Assembly (NCBI GenBank): GCA_002749535.1 | Contig: MZZL01000110.1 | Span: 1 to 64,000 of the forward strand | Length of the DNA: 64,000 bases | Direction: 5' to 3' | Source: Apophysomyces variabilis | Taxonomy: Eukaryota; Mucoromycota; Mucoromycetes; Mucorales; Mucoraceae | Shown: one piece after another, positions 24,334-34,757 of the stretch | How the letters are laid out: each line of letters begins with the position of its first letter | Numbering within the stretch: the stretch's first letter is position 1 | Made by a program: the position numbers and the translations under genes | Notes under the pieces: generated by a model | What the model saw: the letters and a program-made list of their open reading frames with translations, nothing else | Database searches by the model: none | What the model was told of the DNA's origin: nothing

Positions 24334-24600
24334 CTAAATACAATTCAGTCTGTTCAATCCAGAGCCCTTTTTGGCTCGTCCACCACGCAGTGTCTGATTG
24401 GGTGTCATCGTCACTTGCAATACCATTTTCATTTCTTTAAAGAACAAGTCGCCTTTCTTTTCCCAGGTGTGCCATACCATCAAATACGGGATCCTATGTT
24501 GGAAAGCAACAAATGTCTCTTATGCATCGCTCTCCATGTCCTCTGTTTTTCGCTTCTTGACGGCAGGAACTAATGGCGCATGAAGTTTCGCCTCTGTCAT
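24334..24600 (-). pseudogene. Short minus-strand gene with an in-frame stop (unidentified)
   Basis: From ATG 24600 the frame encodes MTEAKLHAPLVPAVKKRKTE and an acidic tail, hits TAA at codon 27, and then stays open in the same frame for 61 more codons. That stretch includes FVAFQHRIPYLMVWHTWEKK, LFFKEMKMVLQVTMTPNQ and TLRGGRAKKGSG, to TAG at 24336-24334. Both halves look protein-coding, and a TATA-like TTATATAG lies about 80 nt upstream. The simplest reading is a gene broken by one stop. No intron fits between the halves. The family is not recognised. Confidence 0.45.
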
Positions 24601-25023
24601 CTTGTTGTGAAGATTGTACTACCTAACTAGCTCCGATTTCATGGCGCTTGATTCCTTATCCCAATGATTGCCTTAATAAAAGAACTATATAACAATAAGC
24701 CAAAACTATCCTACTTTAACTTCGGTTACAAGATCTGTCACCACGACACAGGAATTGTGAAAGGACGGCAAACCGGAATTAAATAACAAGATCTGCCCAA
24801 ATCAAAAACATGGCGACATCTGTTGTTCTTGTGGGACATTCATTCCCAAACATGCGTGATGTTCATAGGACACAAACTTCTCTTTTAGGAAAAGTGCAAC
24901 AGAGTGTCTGTAGGGTCGCAGTTGCTATGACAGTAACAGGCCCATATATGGTAAATCCCTACCAAGTCCGTGTATTCCGAAGTGGAGGCAAAGTACCTCA
25001 CAGCCACAATGTAACATAACACG
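24601..25023. other. Intergenic; possible unseen first exon of the next gene
   Basis: Holds a 69-codon plus frame at 24810-25019 starting at a well-placed ATG. It could be a leader exon of the membrane-protein gene at 25108, but no clean splice joins them. Confidence 0.35.
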
Positions 25024-25107
25024 GTGCCACTTGTTAAATTTCAAATCAACGCATCAAGGCGTTTAACTTGGTGCGTTTTGTATCTTTTGCTTTACTGCTC
25101 TGTGAAA

Positions 25108-27033
25108 ATGCTAGTTCCTCAATGGGTGGCTTCTGCTTTATACGTGATTATACAAGCCTCTGCGCGTGCTGCTCTCTTTGCGCTCTGGTCCATGCTTGCC
25201 TTTGGCATGGATCAAGTATCCTTAGTTTATTGGCTGGGTCAACGCGATATGATAGACAAATTGACAACAATGTTTCGTCCTGTTGCTGCTATTGGCCGCC
25301 AAAAAGTCAGCTACGTCCCTCTCTTATTGCTGGTTGTGGCTGTGGACTTCGCCTTGGGCATATTGAACCCGATACTTGCTCATGTTTATAACCCCACCAC
25401 AGTTTTCCAAGCTTCGGAAAAGCCCATCAGCTCCTTGACCAACGTCGCGCTAAAGCAAGCCCCGTCTTACCACGAGCTTGGTGCTAACGGGAATAAGCCC
25501 GTAAACGGTTTGGAAGTGATGAGAAATTATACATGTCATACACTACAAGATTGTACGCTTACGAAAAATGCTGCTGGGTTGTATATCTCTTACCCAGAAC
25601 CATTGGAGGAATTACCATTCAACGCTAGCCAGTTAGTGGCGCCGTATTCAGTCGACGACATAGTATATCCTTCCTTTACTCGTCAATGGGGAAACATCAA
25701 AGTGCAACCTTTGGGAGGAGGTGGACAATATTTGTTATCTTCCGTGTTTGACGAATTCTCACACCACACGCTGTGGGAGAGAATGAGCAGTGATCGACGA
25801 GTATGGGAGAAAATCGTACTGAAGGAACGAGGTTCAGAAAACCCAACAGAGGATATTAACAATATCTTGATCGATATCCGAAATGGCGGTATTAACCGAC
25901 ACCACGATAAACCGTATCGATTGCGTCCTGCTCTCTACAATGAAGAAATCAGTGGAATGCCAATTTCCTATATGCTATCGCCAGCATGGGGTAATGACCC
26001 GAATTGGAATCATTCAGCGATAGCCGCCATCTTGTTTCAGGCCGATGATACCCCGCAAAACTTTACTTTCTTAATCGAAATCGAAATCAAGCAGAGTAGC
26101 ATTTATACAGTAGATTCTTTCGAGGAAATAGACTACAATATCTTGGAAAGCTACTATCCGGCTCATCTGAATCGTACAGTTACCTCCGGCCAGTTTAAGG
26201 AAACCTGCTACAAGATATCGAACGGATCTGTCACGGTGAATAACACAGTATCCTATATGCGAATGTTTTCCGACATTGATTCCTTTGGAATAGCTATGGC
26301 ACAGCTGATTCAATATCCCACGACAAGAACTCAGGTGGGAACCGGTCTTAGCACGCTTGAGGCCGTCGGTCGAGTTCGGGCTTTTAAACGACCAGAAAGC
26401 TGTAAACCACAGAATGTGGACGTGGAGTTGAACGAGCCTTACTTCAACTTTATCGCTGCTGCCAACGGATCTGATCCTAAGGCTTGTGCTAGGTTTCATA
26501 CATTAGCATTTGATACCATCACAAAAAGCCGTACCTGGTTATCAAGACAAATACCGATTTTAAAGGAACCTTATAGCATGCAGCTACAACCGTTTGCTTC
26601 GCTTTTTGGGAACACATCTGATATACCAGGCTTGCTTGCTTCATTTGCAACAAACACGTTTCTTGAGGGCGCTGTCAGTCTCCAAGGCCACCGTATTGTA
26701 CAAGTAACAGGCGTAATATTTGATATCGGCTTCTGGGGAGGACTCGGCACTCTTGTGGGTCTCTCTCTGGTCATCGTACTTGTATCGTGGTTCTTTACGA
26801 CACCGTACTATCGATATTCCCTTTACAAAGCTCTTCGACTGACGGTCGCCGGGGATGATACAGCCAAAGCAGAATTAGGGCTGCGTGTCGATAGAAAGAA
26901 CGGCAAGTCCACATATTTGACTATGGATGGCATGGATATCACTTGTGTGGATGCATCTTCTGAATACGCGAACGATGATAATGACAGTGTGACATTGGTA
27001 AAAGAGGGCTATACTCCTGTCGAAAAAATGTGA
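25108..27033 (+). CDS. Intronless fungal membrane protein of unknown function
   Basis: The frame is open from 25015 to TGA 27033. The first ATG is at 25108, giving 641 residues, but the 30 codons before it (with a hydrophobic segment CVLYLLLYCSVK) look coding, so the true start may lie in an upstream exon. Hydrophobic segments: about residues 1-30, around 60-85 (VSYVPLLLLVVAVDFALGIL), and one near residue 545 (LGTLVGLSLVIVLVSWFF). The region between is about 450 residues with many NxS/T sequons and scattered cysteines, consistent with an extracellular domain. The tail of about 75 residues is cytosolic and acidic. No domain is recognised. It sits between FAD-monooxygenase copies 1 and 2 on the same strand. 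Confidence 0.7.
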   Translation: MLVPQWVASALYVIIQASARAALFALWSMLAFGMDQVSLVYWLGQRDMIDKLTTMFRPVAAIGRQKVSYVPLLLLVVAVDFALGILNPILAHVYNPTTVFQASEKPISSLTNVALKQAPSYHELGANGNKPVNGLEVMRNYTCHTLQDCTLTKNAAGLYISYPEPLEELPFNASQLVAPYSVDDIVYPSFTRQWGNIKVQPLGGGGQYLLSSVFDEFSHHTLWERMSSDRRVWEKIVLKERGSENPTEDINNILIDIRNGGINRHHDKPYRLRPALYNEEISGMPISYMLSPAWGNDPNWNHSAIAAILFQADDTPQNFTFLIEIEIKQSSIYTVDSFEEIDYNILESYYPAHLNRTVTSGQFKETCYKISNGSVTVNNTVSYMRMFSDIDSFGIAMAQLIQYPTTRTQVGTGLSTLEAVGRVRAFKRPESCKPQNVDVELNEPYFNFIAAANGSDPKACARFHTLAFDTITKSRTWLSRQIPILKEPYSMQLQPFASLFGNTSDIPGLLASFATNTFLEGAVSLQGHRIVQVTGVIFDIGFWGGLGTLVGLSLVIVLVSWFFTTPYYRYSLYKALRLTVAGDDTAKAELGLRVDRKNGKSTYLTMDGMDITCVDASSEYANDDNDSVTLVKEGYTPVEKM

Positions 27034-27809
27034 AGAAAAGCCAAAAATCCTATATAATTATCATTATTGTGGTTATTGCTGTAGTTGTAGTTCTCAGACA
27101 AACTATTAGGGTAAAAGTACAGTAGCTGGTCGTTCAACCAAAATGTGACATGTATCTACGGAGAGATATACTATGTTACCTAAAAGTCCTTCTTTTACGT
27201 TGTTTAAAGGCTTAAAAAGCGTTAAAGAGAGAGTTAAATTGGGTTACAATAGACCATATATGGAAAGTGCTTTGTCTTAAGCAGCAGGAACATCCGCCGT
27301 GGGACTGCTTGATGAGCACCGAAAGTGCGCACTCTGCCTTACCAATGACAAAACCTTGTAACGTCGGAGTACCTCACACTCCAACCATCTGTACTCGGAA
27401 GTTGTTATGATTCATATTCCCCACCGTGATTCCCGAGTGTTCGCTACTGAAGAAATCATGAATCAAGCATATGTCGGATCAAACATTGCCTTTCTCCAGG
27501 TATCAGACAACGGAAAGAAGGCAAGACCTCTTACGGAACAGCATTTACTCAAAGGATCGCGACGTTGAGCTGTCTGATAACTAGAGCACTAATAAATCTT
27601 TAACAAGTGCATATGGTAGACTGTGCTTTGTCCTGCTTGACCAAGGATTTGAATCACCGCAGAAAAATATGGATCAGTCGTATATATATAAGTAACCGGC
27701 TTCACCATGCATTGCCCTTGTGAAGTTCCTAACAGATACACACACACACACACAAAATCTCACTCACTCACTCACTCACGCTATCTAACACCCTTTTTAG
27801 ATTCTTATT
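27034..27809. promoter_or_regulatory. Promoter and leader region of FAD monooxygenase copy 2 with microsatellites
   Basis: Contains a TATA run (TATATATATAA at 27681-27691), then in the probable 5' UTR an (AC)n run at 27738-27754 and a (TCAC)n run at about 27760-27779, just before the ATG at 27810. No gene otherwise. Confidence 0.5.
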
Positions 27810-29006
27810 ATGACTTCTACAAACGTTCCCCTAAAAATCGCTATTGTTGGTGCCGGTATGGCTGGTCTCGCTGCTGCTAGAACACTTCAACAAAATGGCA
27901 TCCCATGCACGGTTTATGACTTGGATACCTCTTCTACCAGCCGAGATCAAGGAGGGAGTCTCGATCTACATGTCGAATCAGGTCAACTTGCTATGCGTAC
28001 CAATGGTTTATGGGATGAAATTCAGCTCTATATGCGTTATGAGGGACAGGATACTCGGATTTTAGACAAGACCGGCAAAGCATGGATCGACAAGGTCGCA
28101 GAAGAGGGCGAAGCTGGTCGCCCAGAGGTAGATCGAGGACCTCTACGTCAAGTATACATCGATTCACTTGAAGAAGGAACAATACGCTGGGGAACGCGCA
28201 TCACAAAAGTGACATCAGTGACAGCTCAGGATGGTGAAGGCGATCAGATCAAGCATCCATGTTATACACTCCATTTTGGTGATGGCACAGAGGAAACATT
28301 CAACTTTGTTGTTGGTGCGGACGGTGCCTGGTCCCGTGTCCGTACCTTTTTATCAGATGCAAAGCCTATTTACAGTGGTGTAACCTTCCATGAGATGCGG
28401 TTACCAAATGCGGACAAAGACCATCCCAATGAATCGAAGCTAGTAGGACGTGGAAGCATTTATGCCCTATCCGATAACAAAGCTATAATGGGTCAACGTA
28501 ACGGCGACGGTTGTGTTCGCTCCTATGCTGTTCTTCGAATTCCCGAAAGTGGTTTGCCAGAAGACATTATCCAAGATGAGTCCACTGCGAGAGCATATGT
28601 AGCCAAGTACTACGAAGATTGGTGTGAAGGTCTCCAAAATTTGATTCGCAACAGTCAAGGATTCATTCCTCGACCGATCTATGCTCTCCCTGTGGAACAT
28701 CGCTGGGTTTCCCGCCCAGGTATCACCGTGATTGGCGATGCCGCTCATCTAATGTCTCCGTTTGCTGGTGAGGGAGCAAACCTAGCTATGATTGATGGTG
28801 TCGACCTTGGATTAACCCTGGTCAAAGTGGTTAAGGAGGGCGAAGATTTGGCAATTGCGCAGCAGAAATTTGAACAAGCAATGATGACACGATCCAAGGT
28901 TGCAGCGGCAGAGAGTGCCAGGAACCTAGATTTATTTATCTCGGAGAATGCCCCACAAAGCACAATGGTTGTTCTTCAACATATATTTGCTAAAAAAAGT
29001 GATTAG
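27810..29006 (+). CDS. TetX-like FAD-dependent monooxygenase, copy 2
   Basis: Intronless, 398 residues. It has the same block order as copy 1: KIAIVGAGMAGLAAARTLQQ, SRDQGGSLDLHVESGQLAMR, VDRGPLRQVYIDSLEEG, VVGADGAWSRVRTFLSD and VIGDAAHLMSPFAGEGANLA. It is colinear with copies 1 and 3 without large indels, so the three arose by tandem duplication followed by clear divergence. The leader contains AC and TCAC microsatellites, which may vary between strains. Substrate unknown. Confidence 0.9.
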   Translation: MTSTNVPLKIAIVGAGMAGLAAARTLQQNGIPCTVYDLDTSSTSRDQGGSLDLHVESGQLAMRTNGLWDEIQLYMRYEGQDTRILDKTGKAWIDKVAEEGEAGRPEVDRGPLRQVYIDSLEEGTIRWGTRITKVTSVTAQDGEGDQIKHPCYTLHFGDGTEETFNFVVGADGAWSRVRTFLSDAKPIYSGVTFHEMRLPNADKDHPNESKLVGRGSIYALSDNKAIMGQRNGDGCVRSYAVLRIPESGLPEDIIQDESTARAYVAKYYEDWCEGLQNLIRNSQGFIPRPIYALPVEHRWVSRPGITVIGDAAHLMSPFAGEGANLAMIDGVDLGLTLVKVVKEGEDLAIAQQKFEQAMMTRSKVAAAESARNLDLFISENAPQSTMVVLQHIFAKKSD

Positions 29007-29805
29007 ATTATGCCTCTTACATATCCTCAAATGCGATGCAATCATTGATAGAATAAGAATGCTCCATAAAACCAGATGTTTAACAAATACCTTTCATGGA
29101 TTGCAATTTGAAATCATACAACAAGACTAGAAGAGCAGGAATATGTAATGGAAATTATGTTGTCATAGAACAGGAAAAACAACAAAGCAAAGACATCTCA
29201 TTGTACAGTCAATCTCCTAACACCACCTGTGCAGTAGAATTCGTACACGGCATTGTGATGCTTGGACAGTTCTGCTATTGAAGACCTAATATGGCAGGAA
29301 AGGAAAACAACGTTCAAAATATGCCTATATTTAGTTGGAAAAATTCCCCAGAAGGAGGCTCTGACTTAATCTCTTCGAGCAGTTAGCTCTCGAAGGTCAA
29401 AGACATGTTCGGCCGGGAAAATGTTTGATGAAAGTGGGTCTTCAAGCCTTAGGTGGAACCTCAAAAAAACTGAAACGTTCCAGAACTGGAAAAAGTGATT
29501 CGTCATCCAGTCCATCTTTGTATCCTCAAAAATGAACATAACTCTTGTAAAAGCACAAAGGTTCGAGGTGATGTGCACTTAGGCTAGTCTATCGGGGTAT
29601 TAAAAAACCGATTCCGCATATTGTTCCACCAAATGTTAGTGTGTTAGCAAATCGTAGGTACCCGCAGCCTAGATGTCAGCCCTTTGTTACCTGCTTTTAA
29701 TACACCTACACCGGTATCGGGAAGAGTTTTCCCAACCTAAATGAATATAAAGCTGCTTCATATAGTCCTTGATAGAGTGTTCATCACATTGAATTGTTAC
29801 TTCAT
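29007..29805. other. Intergenic spacer with TATA box for copy 3
   Basis: About 0.8 kb. TATAAAG at 29746-29752 lies about 55 nt upstream of the ATG at 29806. No other gene is supported. Confidence 0.45.
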
Positions 29806-30987
29806 ATGCTGTCCGAACGTTCTCATCTGAAAATAGCTATTGTCGGCGCTGGTCTCTCCGGTCTTGCACTTGGTAGGACCCTTCAGCAAAACAATATTCC
29901 ATGCACTGTGTATGAAGTCGACAAAGCTCCTAATAGTAGACCTCAAGGAGGAACTTTGGATCTTCATCCAAATTCGGGCCAGCTTGCTCTGCGTCTCAAC
30001 GGACTATGGGAGAAGATCGAGCCATACATTCGCTATGAAGGTCAAGATCATCGGATTGCCGACAAGTCAGGGAAGATATGGTTCGAAAAAATTACAAAGC
30101 CTGGTGAAGCCAATCGTCCAGAAGTAGATCGTGGCGTGTTAAGACAGGTTTACCTTGACTCCATCGAACAAGGCGTTATTCGCTGGGGAGTTCGAGTTGA
30201 AAGCATTATACATGAAGAACATAAAACACAGACAAAACAACGGTACACACTTGTTTTTAGCAATGGGGAGCAAGAAACCTTTGATATGGTTATTGGTGCT
30301 GATGGAGCATGGTCTCGCGTTCGTGCCTACTTATCCGATGCAAAACCTGTCTACAGTGGAATCACGCTCATTGAGACCCGTTTATCCAATGTGGATGTCG
30401 ATTACCCTAAAGAATCGAAGCTAGTAGGCCTTGGAAGCATGTATGCCATGTCCGATAACAAAGCCATGATTGCTCAACGCAACGGCGATGGTAGCATTCG
30501 CAACTATGTAAGCCTTCGTATTGCCGAAGATCAACTCCCACAAGACAAGTTTTGCAAAGACTGTACAGCCAAAGAATATCTCGTGGAGCAGTTCGATGAT
30601 TGGACCGCAGATCTTAAGGATTTGATACAGAAATGTCAAGACGTTGTGGTTCGACCGATCTATGCGCTCCCGGTTAAACATCAGTGGACCACCCGCCCTG
30701 GAGTAACCCTTATCGGAGACGCAGCCCATTTAATGTCTCCTTTTGCTGGCGAAGGTGCGAACTTAGCTTTAATTGATGGTGTTGATCTAGGTCAGGCTAT
30801 TGCCAGCATAGATAAATCTGGCGGTGATCTAGCTGCCGTTCAACATCAGTTTGAAAAGTGGATGATGGAAAGATCTTTTAGAGCTGCTGACTTGAGTGCA
30901 AAAAACCTCGAGCTCTTTTTCTCTAGGGAGGCTCCTCATAGTGCGCTTCATACTTTTGATAAGATGCTGAACGCAAAGGAAGACTGA
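29806..30987 (+). CDS. TetX-like FAD-dependent monooxygenase, copy 3
   Basis: Intronless, 393 residues from ATG 29806 (MLSERSHLKIAIVGAG); the frame upstream only adds a TTG. Motifs: IAIVGAGLSGLALGRTLQQ, SRPQGGTLDLHPNSGQLALR, VDRGVLRQVYLDSIEQG, VIGADGAWSRVRAYLSD and LIGDAAHLMSPFAGEGANLA. It is the last of the tandem triplet. All FAD-binding signatures are intact, so it is probably an active enzyme. Substrate unknown. Confidence 0.9.
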   Translation: MLSERSHLKIAIVGAGLSGLALGRTLQQNNIPCTVYEVDKAPNSRPQGGTLDLHPNSGQLALRLNGLWEKIEPYIRYEGQDHRIADKSGKIWFEKITKPGEANRPEVDRGVLRQVYLDSIEQGVIRWGVRVESIIHEEHKTQTKQRYTLVFSNGEQETFDMVIGADGAWSRVRAYLSDAKPVYSGITLIETRLSNVDVDYPKESKLVGLGSMYAMSDNKAMIAQRNGDGSIRNYVSLRIAEDQLPQDKFCKDCTAKEYLVEQFDDWTADLKDLIQKCQDVVVRPIYALPVKHQWTTRPGVTLIGDAAHLMSPFAGEGANLALIDGVDLGQAIASIDKSGGDLAAVQHQFEKWMMERSFRAADLSAKNLELFFSREAPHSALHTFDKMLNAKED

Positions 30988-31804
30988 ATAAGCTTCTTAC
31001 TTGCAACTTTCTGCAGAACACTCTTATGAACTAATAAACGAGGTTAATCCACATATTTTTAAAGAAAAAGGAGTTCTCAGAATGTATCTTTGAAAATTGT
31101 TGTTCTATACGTCTATCAAGGGATTGTTACCCATTCAGCGCTCATAGCATTACATTTACCAAGGTGACACAAGCGGCTTTGCATGTAACATATGTCTCTG
31201 ACTGGAAGTACATGCTATTTCGTAAAATACATGGATCATTTTGCACAAGGGTAAGAGAACCATTTCAGCGCGAAAAAGGTGCACTTCTATGCAGGCAAGT
31301 ACAGCATCTTATTTTCGCGATGCTTCCCACTCTTGGCGTATCCATGAATATTTCTTAAAGAGTGAATAAGCAATATCATTTACTTGTTTAGAATCACCTA
31401 TTTCTGAGAATAGAAAACGCGCCGACGTAGCGGAAAGGGTTTCCGTAGGTTTATCCGGGTTTTCTTCCCTCATGGTGATGCCTGAAAAACTTTTTGCTCA
31501 TCTTCTTCTCGCTAGTGAGGTTAGTGACTTGATTGTGTTATAAACAATCGGACATGGGTTTCTGTCGTAAATCGACGTGTCAATTTGGCATCTTTATCGG
31601 CATATTGTCCTGCTATCAGACAATTAGGTTCGGCTTTACTATGAGTGGCTGTTTTAGTAGGCGTATTGTGCAAACGAGCAGCTAAATAAGAGAAGTTGAA
31701 AATATATAAAGGCTGGGAATCCCGCAAGCTATTTATTCATCTTTTGATATTTCTTTCAATAACTAATTTATTTATCATGAATGTCAAAGACCGACACATC
31801 ATAA
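30988..31804. other. Intergenic
   Basis: Spacer with no supported gene. A TATA box (TATATAAA, about 31703) precedes the hypothetical gene that follows. Confidence 0.45.
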
Positions 31805-32338
31805 GGCTGCTTTGGCTCAAATAGCTATATCAGAGTCCATTATAATGCTGGCTTAACTTGTCTCCAGAAAGGATCAGCGTGGTCGAGCACATCAGCCGAG
31901 CGAGCGAACAGTCTCGCGGGTATTACGCTCGTAACAAGGATTTGCGCAAGACGTCTTGTAGAAGCATGGCAGAAGCGTGTCTTAGAGATTGCGGTCGAAA
32001 TTGAGAGTCAGGGATACGAAATCGGCTATGTCTGCAGAGAAGTCGAGCAACTTCTGCAGAAATTGTTTGATGAGATGAAATATATTGTACAGGAGTATCA
32101 GCTCTGGCATCAGTGTGGCTACGCCATGTGGGTATTGCAAGAGGCTGGATTATGCGTTCCTGAGAATAGGAAGAATGATTTTGCGCGAATGTTCCGCATG
32201 CCTTCGGAGAGCAGAGCTCTGTATGACATGCAGCCACAGGAGAAACAGATTCCTATGATTATGAGTGCTGAAGAGGAAGTACCGAAACAAACAGTTGTTG
32301 GGAAGCCTAATTCTTTCGGCGGTCGCTCTGGCGCGTAA
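31777..32338 (+). CDS. Hypothetical helical protein, probable two-exon gene
   Basis: The frame is open from 31805 to TAA 32338 but has no ATG before the middle. Protein-like blocks include SAWSSTSAERANSLAGITL, RLVEAWQKRVLEIAVEIES, GYVCREVEQLLQKLFDEMK and YQLWHQCGYAMWVLQEAGL, then a polar tail. A TATA box near 31703, an ATG at 31777 and a good branch-plus-acceptor (GGCTTAACTTGTCTCCAG, ending 31867) suggest a tiny first exon spliced to 31868. The donor after ATGAAT would be GTCAAA, which is weak. Predicted mostly alpha-helical; no family recognised. Confidence 0.5.
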
Positions 32339-32805
32339 ATTTTTCTGTTTTGTTGTTGATGACAAGTCTGACGAACGAGACTACTTCGTGCCTCACACGC
32401 AGAGCAGTCCATTGCTTTAATAAGTATTGGATTGAATAGCGATCTGTTATATTGCGGTACGTTATTGTTATAAAATGGAAGAAGTGCGTTGCTGTATACG
32501 TGTATTGAGATGATGAAACTGGCACGTATTAAAGTAAACTACTTTGTCAGTGCGTTTTACAGCTTCATTTTTGTAAAAGATAACGACTTGCCTGGTGCGG
32601 ATTACTGGTGCGAATAGACGGTCCCTTTGCCTTTGCAGGATCCGAAATTTTTTAATAGCGTCATCAGTTGCAAGACAACTTCAAAGTCCGTATTGAGTGG
32701 AGCCCCCCGGCTCTGTCGCGCTGGCAAAAAAAATTTTCGGTGGCGAAAGCGTAGAATACCTTCCCTTCCTTTTCACCTCTCTTTGACGAGAAAGGAACTT
32801 TCGCC
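32339..32805. other. Upstream region of ATP2
   Basis: Short spacer carrying the ATP2 promoter. Pyrimidine-rich just upstream of the start (32755-32785). Confidence 0.5.
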
Positions 32806-34591
<1,786 letters not shown>

Positions 34592-34757
34592 ATCACGAGA
34601 GAGTTTCTTTCCTAGACAACATGTAATTTTGATGTAGAAATCAATCCTGCTTTAAACACCTTTATAAAAAGAATCTAAAAACATGAAGAATAGAGGTATT
34701 TAGGAGAAGTCTTTGTTTTGCTTTCATTTTTTTCTTTGCTTCCTTTTTTTTGCCTGA

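Noticed and set aside
22961..30987. Possibility that the three FAD monooxygenases are assembly duplicates
   Set aside because: They differ at many residues, have different flanks and leaders, and two are separated by an unrelated gene.
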